Shown piece after piece: positions 1-14,400 of a stretch of 64,000 nt of DNA; the first letter of the stretch is position 1, and every line of letters starts with the position of its first letter. The notes below the pieces were generated by a model, which did not search any database, was not told where the DNA came from, and saw only the letters and a program-made list of their open reading frames with translations. Location of the stretch: contig NW_019774147.1 in NCBI RefSeq assembly GCF_001039355.2, positions 62,001 through 126,000 on the forward strand, given 5' to 3'. Both the position numbers and the translations under genes were made by a program. Source of the DNA: Lingula anatina (taxonomy: Eukaryota > Brachiopoda > Lingulata > Lingulida > Lingulidae).

Positions 1-359
1 ATAAGAATACCATTAAGAGTTAGCGGTTTGTGAGTTAGAATCTATTTGTTAAATTAAGCCTATGGGCTTACACATGTAGCCCTCAGAAGTATCATTATAA
101 AACTTGTATCAGAGGTTACAATCATCTTCATAGTCATCACAATACAAGGATGGATGCAGCACATATTTTTTGGCAACTAACGAAGATAGACAAGGAGGGA
201 CAGTCCTACTTTATAAATAAATAAAAAAAATGGATCCTGTCTATGAAAGCACTCACCATAGCATTAGTATTGGTCACTTGGAAAGTGCTTAAGTCTACAG
301 TGCACGCCGACTGTAGACTTTAAAGTACTATATTATTATTGTTTTAATTGTATGATTAG
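1..359 (+). other. CEP290 intron, left edge
   Basis: No reading frame with splice signals is visible before the acceptor AG at 358-359, so this is intron. It contains a near-perfect short palindrome at 291-320: AAGTCTACAGT and its complement on either side of an 8-base spacer. I see nothing else that can be assigned. Confidence 0.6.
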
Positions 360-3300
360 GTAACCAAGCTCCAAAATGATATCAAAGTCCTCCAAGAGGC
401 AGGTGCAGGTGCTGGAATGCTGCAGACCCTGGCACTACCTGAAGGCATGGCCCCCACCAGTGCTGATGTCATAGCCAGTCTTAATGAACACCTGGTACAG
501 ACAATACAGGTAAAACATCAGCTCAGCCAGCCCAACTTAGTAGATTGACAGATTTACAGATGCAGTAGACACCACATAGCTCATCATCTTGTGACTTGAA
601 GTATGGTTGATCATCAACAAATTTTGTGGAAGGGATTTTTTTCCTTTGGTTCAAGGTGAAAGTTTGATATTCTGGTAACTTGAACAGACTTTATCTGTCC
701 TACAGTGTCCGAATTATGTGGAGTCTGCTGTACTTTATTTTATGTCTTTTGATAACTGAAGTATGATGTATAAGAGATATTTCAGATATATGAAATATCA
801 AGAACAAATACCAACTCTTCTTAAGAGGTGATATGGCGTCATCTATAGTATTGATTTTGTCTGTGTGCTAATCCTGTCTGGAATCATTAAATAATGTGGT
901 TTTGTTTTAATTTTTCTTGCCTTCTTGTTTATTCCAGGAACTCTCACTAAAAGAAGAAATGATCAATAAAATGGAAGCCTCATTGGAGACTTTTAAGAGA
1001 AAATTTGCAGTGATGCGTCATCAGCAAGGTCTAGTCTACCAAGAATACATACAGGAAAAGAAGGTAAGAAGAACACTGTCATTATATGTCTAAAATTCCA
1101 CTTCTTTTACTTGTCTTTATGAAAGAAAAAACTATGCAGATAATAATTATGATACTGAAGAATCTCACAAAAATGTCATGATCATTTTTTCATTATTTTT
1201 TCAGACCTGGGAAGAAGATAAACAAAAATTGGAGAATGATTTAAAGAATTCAGAAGGAATTCACAGTGAAGATAAAGTTCGCTTACAGGAATTTGATGTG
1301 AGTATGTGCAGGAAGATATGCATATTTGTCTTTTGGTGTGCAGTTAAGGGTTTACAAACAAATTTTTGAAAGATGCACCAGATGTTAGTGTAGCTGCAGT
1401 ATTATTGAATTCTCATTTAAAATAAGTTTTATATTTACAGAAGTTTGTTAATGCTTTAAATTTAGGTTTTTGCTCATTGAAGATATGAAGATATTTTTCA
1501 CTTTTTGTATGCCAAATGTGAATTTTATCATTATGTTAATTATTATTATTGTTGATTTATTTTTTCTTCACAATAGCGTTTATTAGACACCTTGTCTAAA
1601 GATGATATTGAAGTGCGCCGGCGTCTGGCAGATATGACCAGAAAGATCACAGTACTACGGGTGAATGAGAAAGCATTGACCAGGAGGTATAACAGCATGC
1701 AGGAAGTTGAAGGATATCTTAGAAAGGTAAGTGTAGGAATGATCTTTATATTAAATATTAAATGATAAATGGAAATACAGACCTCTAACACGGCTTGAAT
1801 ATACCGTTTTGTTTAATTAGTATACTGTATTTGATTGTCAAACTATTTGATGCAGTTTTTATCCAAGTCCACCTGTTTTTGTAGGAAGGCAACAAATTGA
1901 AGAATGAGATGGTTGCTATGGAAACTGCTGTAACGGAAAGACTTGGGTATCTACAGAGATATAAGGTATAGTACAGTTGGTCATGATGAAAAAGCACAGG
2001 TGGTAATTTTCTTTTCTTAGTTTTTATCTTTTCTTATTTCTGATTGGCGTGTGGCATTGTAAGCGCACTAAAATTCACATAAAAGGAAGGAAGACTGCAT
2101 TACAATTTATTATTAATGTTAAATGACCTTACCTATTTCAGGACATGGCTGCCTTTAAGATTGCTTCTCTTCAAAAAGCTCTTGAGGACTCTGTGCCAAT
2201 GTCAGAGCTGGAGTTGGCCAATAAACAGTACAATGACCTCACAGAAAAATACAGAGACTTACTGGAGAAGGGAAATACACTTGTGGCCCAGTCAGAGTCA
2301 ACAGCAGGGCTAGAGGTGGGTTCAGTCTCTGCATAACTTGAACACTTATGGACCAGAAATTTGTGAGTTATGCAAAGATTGAAGTAATGTTCATGATATC
2401 AAAGGGAAACTTGCTCAAGATAAATGATAATTTGAGTTATGGGCAAACTCTTGTACTACAGTCACAATGATAGAAATAGTCTTCTGAAACTAAAGAAGTG
2501 ATTGAATAAAAACAACTACTCGATAACATAAATTTTTGTCCACATATAAATTTAAAATTCTGATGCCAGTTGGATGTTTGAACTAAAAATGAATTATTAA
2601 TTTGCAGTTGGAAATCAAAAGATTACAACATGAAAATGATGGGCTGAAAAAGGAAATGGAAATTGAAAAAGAAAAGTTGCATACTTTGGAGGGAGCTATG
2701 GATGAAATGAGAAAACAAGGTGAAATTTTCAGTTATATATATTTTTAAAAGATATATGAAATAAATAAAACGCTTTTCTCTTTTGGGCCATCAGATAAGA
2801 CTTGTTTGCTAATTTACAAATGTCATGCTCTCTAGTGAAATGTTCAGTGTGGGATAGATATTTAGTACTTTTTGTGTTTCTAGGTATCCCTGGTACTGGA
2901 GCCATAAGTGATGCTGGAATTGTTTCCCTGTCTAAGAAAATCACCACCCTGGAGATGAAGGAGCTAAATGAGCGTCAGAGGGCTGAGCATGCTGTCAGGA
3001 TGTACGAGCAGCAGAAGGGAGCTCTCAGGGGGATGGAAGAAAGAAATGCAGATTTGGAGCAAAAATTTGCTGAGGTATACAATTTACCTAAATTGAATAA
3101 TATTTATCATGGGTGAGAATAGCATGTTTTACTTTTTTTACAACCACTACACTATTTTCAAGAGACAATTAACTTTACTTTAAAATGTGACTGCTCTGTT
3201 AATTTTGCATACTGTCAGATTTTGTCCTTTGCATCTGGCTTCGATTAGGAGTATTGTCTTTTTCAGCTGACCAAAATGAATATTGAGGCACAAAGAGTGG

Positions 3301-5482
3301 AAAGAGAACTGAGAGATGAATTGGCCAGTAAGTACATTTACTTTTTTGTCACTTTTATGAAGTTTCTTCTCTGGCAATTTTACAACTGTAACTGACCTGT
3401 CCTAAAGCAAAATCTATTCACAGTGTAAAAACTGGCTTGTTTGTCTTTCAACCGAATTTTTTCCTTTTATAATGTTTAGACTGTGTGACAAGAGCTGTGA
3501 GTGAGGCTGACAGAAAAAAGGTTGCAGAACTGTCTCAGTCTGAAGCTTTCTTGAAAAATGAGGTATCAAGACTAAAGGTAAAAATGCTAAGTAACACACC
3601 CATCACAGTGTGACATTCTCTTCAGCTAAAAAATGATCATATTATGTGTTCATTATATATGTCTGTCTTTCTGTCTGTCTGAAGGCAGTTTCTCTTTATT
3701 AGAGTCTCAAGAATACAGGTGATAACTATACTGTGCATCATTGAGACTAATATGGGTTGAAATTAATATAATTACCTTTATTAGTTGTTTGTGCATGTGT
3801 GTGTGTCTATATGTAAAGAGGTGGATCCAGAGATATTTTTTTAGTCTTCTAAATTATCTATGTATTTATCCATCTATTTTAACTGTCTTCTGACAGAAAA
3901 AATTAGATACACATCAATGTAAACTTCAAAAATTCTGACCATTTTCCAGAAGACCCAGAAGACAGCATCCATCTGCCTTTGATATATATGTTTATATTTC
4001 TTGATTTGTCTCAATTATCTCCTGTAGGAAATAGCTGAGGTAGGCACAATGCAGGCACAGGCATATGAGGCACAACAGGTATCCAGGGAAAAAGAACTCC
4101 TCTCCTTAAGGCAGCAGCTGGCAGATATACAAGCTCAGAGTGATGAGAAAACTATTATAGGTATTTTGTTTTCAACCATAGAATTAAAGAAAAAATGGAA
4201 ATGAAAACTTAAGTTTAGTCTTAAATTTAATCTTAATTAAACCAAAGTAGGATGTTACTTTTAATTAGTAAAATAAACAGTAAATTTACTGAAATTCATA
4301 GTTCATATCTGTGTAACCATTCCATCATCTAGGAAAACTTCACAGACATATAGTTCAGTTGCAAGTCAGTGAAGGCACAGCAGTTAGGAAGCTCCTACAG
4401 GCAGAGAAGAAGATAAAAAAGTTGGATGCTCAGTTGTTAAGATTGCAGCAGAGACTGGACGAGAGGGATCAGACCCTGTACCATAGCCGACAGGAGGCCA
4501 ATAATAAATCCAAGCATCTCAAGAGGACAATACAGGTATTTTGTCTCAAGAATTTCTCACACTTTTGTTTGTTACTTTATTCATACATTATTTAGTTGGA
4601 ATGATTGATCATATGCCCAACTAGACAATTGAACCTACCTGTTCATCAGTCCTACAGAGCTTATTAAGGTGCAGAGGTTGAAATTATATATATGCTTTTG
4701 GTTCTATATTTTTAGGAATTGAGGCGACAGTTCAGTGGAGCTGTTCCTCTATCCCGTCAAGAAAAGTTTGCTAAAGCTATGGTGCAGTTACATGAAGATA
4801 AATCTGAGATAGAATGCAGACTTAGAGAGGTGAGTGCTATAGTTGAGTAAAAAGGTAGTGAAATATACCTTTTTGGTAACAGGTATGATCATATTTTATT
4901 TCTATTTAAAAGTGAAAGTAATTCATCTAAGTTAAGTAGTTGAATTGAATTACTAGCAATATGCTTGTTATCTCTGCAGTTTTCATCGTTGCTTTGCAGA
5001 CAAAATATGCCAAAGGTTCGTCACAAATTAAAATAAAATTTACAGAATAGACAATAAAAATTATCCCACTAGACAGTTATCCAGGGAGAAAAGCAATTTC
5101 AATTGAACTCTGGTCTCCTGATTTATGGTCTCCTAATTTATTATTTACATTTTGCTTTTGCAGAGGTCTGCACTCTTTAGTTTGTAAAACAAACCATTAC
5201 CAAATTACAGCCAAAATACTATACTCATGTCACATTAGGAAGTAAAAAAAATATGTTTAATAATTATTGCACCTTTGTATTCTTTAGGTAAATGAGCAGA
5301 GGCAGGATGTTGAAGACAAGCTGGCAGAATTAGAACTACAACACAAAGGCCTCCAGGAACTCATGGCTTCTATTAAGGATGGGAAAGGTGCACAGAAAGT
5401 GGTGGAGTGGCACAGCAAGATGGAGTCACTGAGATTAGAGGATCTAAAACAGAAGAGAATGATCACTAAAATGCAGGAACAA
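360..5482 (+). CDS. CEP290: CEP290 exon block 1 (14 exons)
   Basis: Exons: 360-509, 938-1063, 1205-1297, 1577-1726, 1885-1965, 2142-2315, 2608-2719, 2884-3074, 3267-3327, 3480-3577, 4028-4160, 4333-4535, 4716-4829, 5288-5482. Most introns are phase 0; three (after 2719, 3327 and 4160) are phase 1. Landmarks: RKFAVMRHQQ in the second exon, SELELANKQYND in the sixth, KKITTLEMKELNERQ in the eighth, RRQFSGAVPLSRQEKF in the thirteenth and KGAQKVVEWHSKM in the fourteenth. All correspond to the central coiled-coil region of vertebrate CEP290. Borders were set by reading acceptor AG and donor GT and checking that each join keeps the frame. Confidence 0.93.
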
Positions 5483-8400
5483 GTAAGTGGGAATGAAAAA
5501 GAGGTTATATTTTTCAGCCAGTCATAAAAAATCTTGCAGATCTAGAACATAAAGAGATGTGTTATTCTCTTTTCCAAAAAAGCAATTGAAATATGATATA
5601 TTAGTATTAAAGGTTATATTAGTGGTAAAATGACATGAAATTCAGTTCTATAATATATTTCTGCTTAAAAAAAATTGCCATTTCTGAGAAGGGTATTTAT
5701 TATATTTTCAGGCAAGATATTTTGAGAATCTCAACAAAAACCAAGAGAAGACAATAGCAGAGCTTGAGGAGGAGAATGTAAAGACATCTAAGGTGACATT
5801 TGCAATTTGCATGTAGTGATGACATTTCACAAAAATAAAAGTTGTGAAATAAAGACTGAAATCTCTTTTTGTACTGAAATTTGAAATGCAATTAATTAAT
5901 TGCACTGATGGCATGTAATTATAAGTTAATGTGAAATTCTATATTTTTCCACAGTATTATGATGACAGGCAACTTTTATGGGAACAACGTGAGGTAGAAC
6001 TTGAGCGCATTATTGCCAGCATGGAGAAACAGCAAGCAGAGATTGCAGGGGCAGCATCCAAGGTCGGTGAATTTTATCATCCTCACCCCTGTCTGTTACA
6101 ATCATTATTTATAAAATATTACACATACAAGATTATTTTCCAAATTTATTGCCCATGCCTTTGAGGTTTGTTATATATATTAACATGTTCTTATGGTAAT
6201 GAATTTTTTTTTTTTTTTGAATATTCTTAAATTCATTATGTTACAGTTTGAAGAAGCAACAGGTGCCCTTCCAGATCCTTCTCTCCCAGTAGCTAACCAG
6301 TTGGAACAAGCCATCACAACCATTAAACAGAATGTGAAAACTATTCTGGAAACACAGGTGCAACACAAACAGCTCAAGCAGGTAGGTTTAATTAATATTT
6401 ACTCATTTAAAATGAAATGTTTGTGTTATGCAGTGTTTCAACTATACAATTTTACTGGTATCCAAGATTGCTAGTGCTTAATCAAATATATAACCATTGC
6501 AGAAAGTACTTGAGCTTGAACATGCATTGAGAGAAGCAGAATCCAATGTGATCAGCAGAGATAAGGTGATAGCTGAGCTGAGGGTCCGCCTGCCTGCCAC
6601 AGCTGGTAGGGATGAGATGATCCTTCATGCTACAGCCAAAGCCACAGAGGCAGCACTAGCAGAGGACTATGAAACAAAACAAGCTCTCAAAGTAGCTCAG
6701 TCTACCATAGGCAGTCTACAGGTATGATGATGATTGTTATTTCAAAATTAGCATAATCCTGTTGATATTTTTGTAAAATCTTATCAATACATTCAAATTA
6801 AGAGTGATAGTTTTACGTTTAATGCTTTCAACATGTAAATGTGCATGAAGTACATTCTTCCTGTAGTTTTAAAGCAAAGTTTCTTTGTTTTGTGTTTGAT
6901 AAAAACTGTACCATCACAGCCCGTTGTTTGTTGTAGCACTTTTTAAAAAACCTAAACAGCACTGTGAGTAGCTCAGTGACCTATCATAAAGATATAAATT
7001 TTGTTCTCCATTTGTTGATAGGCAAGGATAGCCCAGAAAGATGAGACAATACAAAAGTACCAAGACTTGTTGAGACAGGTTCGAGAGGACATGCAGGATA
7101 TGGGGAAGAAACATGAGCAGGAGATGAAACTGTTGCAGGATAAGCTGCACTCCAAGAATGATGATGCTTTCAGCAAGTTTAAACAGACAGCTATGCAGTT
7201 GATTAACAAACCCCAGGATACACTTCCAACCAGTAAACAGGTACAAAGAATGAATGAAATTGTTTGTGGTGTAATATCATATTTTGACTCCTGGTTTGAT
7301 GTTAAGATATGGATATAGAAATGAAATTATATCTCGGTCTAAACATAGAATTATGTGTGATTTAATCCATATGAAACAAAAGAACAAATAAGTAAGAATG
7401 TTTCCTTTACTAAAATGATATGTTATTGTTTTTGTATTAAACAAGAACAAATTTTATTAAATTAGAAAAATAATGAACAAAAACATATTTCCAACAGCTG
7501 GCTCGTTTGAATGAGCTGGAAGACACAGTGGCTGAGCAAGACAATGCAATGGCAGCCATGACAGAGAAACTGAAGGCAGCAAGAGAACAGATAGAAAGAT
7601 GGAAACTGAAACTTGAGGACAGTGTGAAAACTATGACCCAAGAGAAGGAAAGGTGGGTCATTATTTTTATCACAATTTTGTTGCTGTAGCATAGATGATA
7701 CAAGAAGTTAAACTTAATTCAGAATAAGCACCAGCTAGTACCTGTATTTTTACTACTGATGATTTATTAGTGTTAAAAAGAACAAGATTAATATTGATAT
7801 TGTGTGAGCCAAAATGCTTGTTCTTTGTTTGATTTTGGGAAACTAGGCAATCACCCAACCAATTAAACAAACAGATAAGTTATCAAGAAACTGTAATTGA
7901 TTAAAAAAAAAGGTTTTGAATGTACATGTCATGATGCTAGGAACTGTAATAAGGACTTAAATATATCTACAACAGGATGTTGGATGAGCACCAGTCCATG
8001 GTGGCCCAGTTGAAGGAGCAGTTAGAGAGGTATGTGGAGAGAGTGGCAGAGCAGGAGAAGGAGATGGAGGTGCTGCAGCAGGAGCTGATTACCCAGAAAG
8101 ATGCCAATGCCAGGGCACCAACCACAGCCATGAAGAACCTGGTGGAGAGGCTGAAAAATCAGCTGGCAGCTAAAGAGAAACAGCAACAGGTAATCTTCAT
8201 TTGCAAATGATTTACTTACATTATATTATTTATTGCAATGTCATTAGAATGTTGTTTGTTTGGTTTGTTTAATCTGTGATTGTTTACTTCACTTTATGCA
8301 ATAGTAAACAATTATATAATTAGCACATGAAATAAAGTCAGTCAGTCATTGTTAACATTGTAAAATCAGAATGCTTTTTTTTTTGCACAAATCATATTTG

Positions 8401-11400
8401 CAACAATTTCCATCTTGTATTAGAGTTAGAGCAATATAAGAAAGTTATAAAATATGACTAAAAAACAAAAAAGCAGAAGATGACTTCAACTTAGTATGTT
8501 AGATGCAGCACAGTGTTTTCTTCTTTCAAAAGATAAAAAGAGAAACTTTACTAGATCTACAGTAAATGGTTTCTCAGTAAACTAGTACACAAATGAATTC
8601 TGTGTTAAAGCATGTCATGTTCTGTATCCAGGCATTGAGTAAAGCCCTGACTGAGCTCCGTGCAGATATGGTAAGCCAGGCCCAGGAACAAGTGAAGAGT
8701 CATGCTGAAGAAGCTGCTGTGGAAATCAATGTCCAGAGGGTGGTGGAGAAAAATACCAAAGAACTCAAGGTACCCAGGAGTGTAATTTGGATAATTTCTT
8801 TTAGTTTTAATTTTATTCTGAACAAATCACATCTCTGGTTGTACTTACATCAAACTTAAACAATTAGAAATGAAGACACAACAATTTTGTGGGCCCTAAA
8901 TTATTATTTTTTTCCAGGACCAAATTGAGGATTTAGAATCTCAACTTCAGAGAGCAAAAAGGGAGTTGAAAAAACGGAGAGAAAAAGAAACTGCACTAAA
9001 TACTGAAATAGAAGAACTAAAAGAAGATCTGAGTAAGTACTAAATTACCTGGCTCTTTTTTGTATAAGTTCTCCCAACTTTTTGGATATCTTTGCAGAAG
9101 GAGTGATATGTTATTTTTTATTGTGATAGTAATCACTGCAGTCTTCACTGCTATGCATCTGTTGGTTTTTATGTCACATATTGATTGACATTTGGGATCA
9201 ATAGTTCTGACCTTTGTGTCTGGCTTTGTTTGGGTTAGTAATCAATAACTTATTGGAATTCCCCAGTGCTAATACACAGTGTATTCCAGTTAAAAAGGAG
9301 GTGTACAATGTGTCGAGTCTGTGAAGTGGAGGTGAAGTAGTTGTACTTACTAAAAAGTGTATGTAGGTTTATTAATTGAAGACTGCTGTATAAGCAACTT
9401 TAAATGTTAGTAGTCACATTTTTGTGATAATACATATGCAGTTTTGCTTAAACAGGTAGCCATTACTTTCATTAGAATTTCAATGCATTTGTATTCTTTT
9501 GCAGCAAAAAGGGAATCTCAGGTTACAAAGTTAAAAGAAACCAAATTGAAATTAGAGCATGATGTAGAGGAATTAGAAAAGCGAGCAGAGAGGCTCAGTG
9601 CTTCAAAATCACAGGTAAGAAGGAAGTCTCAGAAGAGGCATGCTATTAATATTTTTATCAAAAAAGGGACAACTGTTCTCTTAGTAAATCTCTCTTTCAT
9701 TTAAGACTATTCTTCTTCTTCTTTTAAGTACATTATGTCAATCTTGAGCACTGGCACTCGCTCTAGTAAATGCAAGCAGTCCAAAAACTAAAGCAACTTG
9801 TTGGTTCATTCAACTTCATTGTAGAAGACTGTTGAACCAGATGGGAGACAACTTGAACTGGAGGAGTTACGCAGAAAGATTCGCCTTTTGGAGGATGAGT
9901 TGAAGAGAAAACAGCAGGCAGAGAAACCATATGAAGTCAAAGCTGAGCTGGAGCCTCGGGTTATGAAGGTATTGATTATATTGTAATAGATCCAAAAAAT
10001 TATAGTTAGGCTACTTAATGTTAAAAGTAAACTAGTAGGTGAATATCATTGTATAACAATATCAATTTGTTAAGGCCCTTTCATACAATTGAGCTTCTGA
10101 AATATTTGTGTATAATTCAGAGTGATGATACAGTAGCCCGTTGGGAGGAGAGTAAGAAATGGCAGAAGACAGTGGACCGGCTGAAGGCCAGGCTGAAGGA
10201 GAAAGAGGAGGAGGTGGACAGAATGCAGAGACATGCTGACCTCACCAAAAACGCATTGGACAGGTGCAGTACATGTAGAATATAGATAGGGATATATACA
10301 TGTAACACTTTGGTAAAATTAGTAATGCTGTGTGAAAGTTTCCAAAATAATATCTGAGATGATCTTTGATCTGCAACATTTTTTCAAAAGAAGCAGTGCT
10401 TTTATTTACCAATAATTGACTGAATTGACTACTAATTTAATTATTTTTTTTCTATTTTTTGTTGTTATGAACTAATTTTCAAGGTATGTCTGCTTTTAAT
10501 ATTGTTATCATAAGTATCTAATTGTAATATATTAGATTGAATACTTCTGTGTGATCTTTTCTATTGATTTCTTTTAAATGGGATTTATGAATGCTTTTTA
10601 GAGCTAACAGAGACAAGGAAAGTCTAGAAAGTAGGTTGAAGGCAACCGGGAAGTCCACTGTGGTGCCTACAGGACGCAGCACACACAACTTGGAGGAGCT
10701 GAGAAGGAAAAACTATGAATTGGAAGAACAGGTATACCTTTACTGTATAAATCATTGTTTTATTCAATATTTAAAGTGAAGCTGAGGTAGGTTGTTCTCC
10801 GTGTGGATTCTGTAAGATACACTTAGCATCATTAAAAATGCATAGGTCAGAAAATTAATTTATAATCTTACAACTTCACCTTTTGTTGTCATTTTTTTTT
10901 GTACTTATGAGTATTTAATAATATGTGACTAATTATGATCAGTGTAAACAATTTTGAACCATAGAAGTCATTATGTATGAAAATATATATGTGAAGAACA
11001 TCTACTTAATTATCTGAATTTTATGATTTCAGTGATACTTATTAAGTATGGCAAAAGTTCTCTAGCAGCATGAGGTGAAGTCTTAGCCTTGAAAAATTTT
11101 AAGCTGTTAAAATATATATTATTTGGTTTAAATTGTCAGGTTGCAGACCTCAAGAGGCAAATCACCCAGGGTCGTGATGCAGCATTTGAAGAGGTCCAGC
11201 TAAGAAATAAGTTTTTAACAGAGAAATTGGAGGAGCTGGAGAGACAGCTGGCCAGAAGGACACTCACAGGGCAGGTGAGATACGATGGTCATTCCATGGC
11301 ATTAACATTTGTTATTAATGACCACTGTTTAATTCTGCTTTGGTGCCCTGAAGTGCCCAAGGGGCAAAACGTTTTTAGCACAGACTGGTCATCTGGATAT

Positions 11401-14400
11401 AACTCTCCAAGTACCGTTTATATAAGTTCATTGTGTACAATAGTTTATTCAAGTTTTCACTGTTAATAATGATCCAGTATGTCTTTTAAGTATGTCTTAA
11501 TGAGTACCCTTATTGTGAGAGTGTAGTGAGTTTAATTACAGCAGTGAATTTAAAGCATCCATTTTACTTTTCAAGGCTCCAGGTCCTGAGAGCCAAGCCT
11601 ATCAACAGCTGTATGACAAAGAGCAAAGCCTGCAAAAGCAAGTAATCAGACTCTCAGAAGAAAACATTGAACTCAGATTTGAAGCAGAGCAAGCTGCAAA
11701 AGACATTCCAAGACTAAAGGTACATGGCACATGTAAAAAAGAAAAAATTATTGTATTATTGTTGTATACTGTAGTAAAAAGGTGCCGTTTCCCTTTGTTG
11801 CATTTGAATATTTCAAAACATGACTTAGTAAAGTTTGCTGATCAACCAAGTTGGACCCATGTTTGACTGAAATGATGGACTTATTGGGATAGTTTAAGGA
11901 ACAGGCTATAGGTCTTTTGGTAAAGTCCATTGTATAGATATTTTGATATTTTGCGTGAAAATTATGAAATAATGTGTCTTCCATTTTGTTTAGGAAAGAA
12001 TAGAAGACCTGCAGCGTTATGTGGAGGTGCTGAAGTCTGAGAACCTGAATACCAGTGCCAGGTCCTCTGGAGGAAATATTAAGAAGGTTAACATATTTCT
12101 TACATTTTCTATCTAAAAGTTCAAACATTGTTTGTTGATGTTGTATGTTTATGGTGGATGATGACAGTGGATGAGACACAATAAAGATGTGAGAAATTTT
12201 AAGAGTAATCTTAAGAGAAATATGAAAAGAAAGTGAAATTTACCCTGCAATATTTTCCAGATTGGGGAGAGTGGTAAGAGCACAAGAGAGCTGGAGAAGA
12301 CTATAGCTTTGCTGAAGAAGGTTGTAGAACGTGTCCAGGCAGAGAATGAAACCTTGAAAAAGGCACCAGGGATTGTGTCTAATGAAGAACTTCAGATGTT
12401 AGCCAGGGAAAATGAAGGGTTAAAGGTAGACTATTGCATGGTTTGCTTTCCTGTCCTAAGAAACAGTATGTATTGTCAAAGAAAAACATTGTTAACCATA
12501 GTTGACAGATGTTACCAAAAACATCTTATAAAGCTAAGACCAATTGGTTTGATGGCACTAGTATAAAGTAAGCAGAAAAATCGGTGATAATTGAGTCTAT
12601 ACATAAGATGTTTTTATCTGTATTTCAGGATCAACTGGAGGAACTCCGTCAGAAAATGGGGGCCACTCTGACTGAGCGCTACTCCAGTGCTCAAAAGGGA
12701 ACTGCTAAGATAATGACAGATTACGAAAGACTGAGAAAAGATTTAAAGAAAGTAAGGGGAAAATGCTTGATTATTATTCAAGATTCTCTCATTTGTATTT
12801 TAAATTATTTTATTTTGGTGTGGGTTCCATATAGAGTTTGAAGTAAAAGCAGTTTGAACCATTTGTTTGAAAAGAAGTTTAAAGAGTAGACAAAATAATA
12901 AAGGTGGCTATCTTCTTAGGAAACACACCTGATGATTACACTTATTATATACTATTATTTCAAAAATTCTAGGAAACTGACTTGAATGAAAAACTCAGAA
13001 TACAGAATAATCAGCTTGAAACGGAGAACAAGCATTTAGAGAAGGAGCTTGAAGAGACAAAGGAAAAGTTAAAGATAGAGCAGGCCAAACACCCCAGTCT
13101 AAGCAGTCTGGATAGTAAGGGCTGGAAGTCTGTAGTGGTCACCAGAATGTATGAAGATAAACTCAAGGGTCTGGAGGGAGAGATGGAGAGAAAGGTAGGC
13201 TTATTAATGTGTGAAGATAAACTCTAAGGCTTGGAGGGACAGATAGAGAGAAAGACAAGCTATTAGTCATTAACAAGTGCTTGCTATTATACATGGCATC
13301 ATGGAGATGTAGTATTAATGATTAGCTGTTAAAATAATATTATATTATATTATTATATATTATATTATAGAACCAGCAGTTGAATGACTTGAAGCAGTTG
13401 CTGAAAGATGCTGCAGAGAGAGAACAGGGTTGGTTGAAAGAGAAAGAAGACATGGAAGAAAAAGTAGGACATTTGTGAAAATGACTGTTTAGAGGATTTT
13501 ATTCTTACTCAATCATGTCCCTGTTTCTTACTGTTTAAATAATGTATGAAGTCATGACTAGATGGTTGCCCGTAATTCTGAGCATTAATCTAAGGAGTTT
13601 TGTTGTAACTACTCCATCAGACTGTAATGAGAATTTTTAACTGAAAGCTAATCTAACGTCTACGAAGGACCTGGGCCCCGTAACTCGAAAGCATTGCATA
13701 TTGCAAATAGCGATATCACATAGAGGCTACAGTGTATTATATGGGGCGAGTATGGGCGAGTTATGGAATCAAGACGGTCACAATGTGCGATGCTTTCGAG
13801 TTATGGGGCCTTGTTTGAAAACATGGAATGAGTTAGAAATTGAAATCCTGTTTACTTCCAGATTGAAGTATTGGAAACGTTTCCTATGGAGGATAGTTCT
13901 ACCAATCCAGACACTATGAGAGCATACCAGCAAGCAAGGTGTGTAGATTATCAGTAGTACATTATCACCATTAACCACCTTTAAATATTGGTATTCTTTT
14001 AATAAAGTTAAATCAGCAGTTGAAAAGGGGACACAAAACAGAATTATTGTCTTGTTTTACAAGATATGTTATACTCAATGTAATTGGAAAAGTGCAGTTT
14101 TGAGTTTTGGTAGGTTATGTCAGGGATGAGACTGCCATTTAGTGAAAAAAGACAAAGTATGGCTTAAGGTCAAGGGGGCCACCTAGGCCAATGATATTTT
14201 TGACTCCCAAAAAGTCAGAAATCCACCCGTAGTCTGAAAAATCTCATCCTTTTTTCCAAGTCCAACTTTTGGTCAAAGTTTGTTTGCAAGCATCAGGGCT
14301 TTCATGCTCCTCAGGCAGAAATGTAATGCTAAATAAATAAAATCTACTTTTATCTTCTAAACAACAAACTACCTCTTTATTCCTAACAAGTAAGAGAAAC

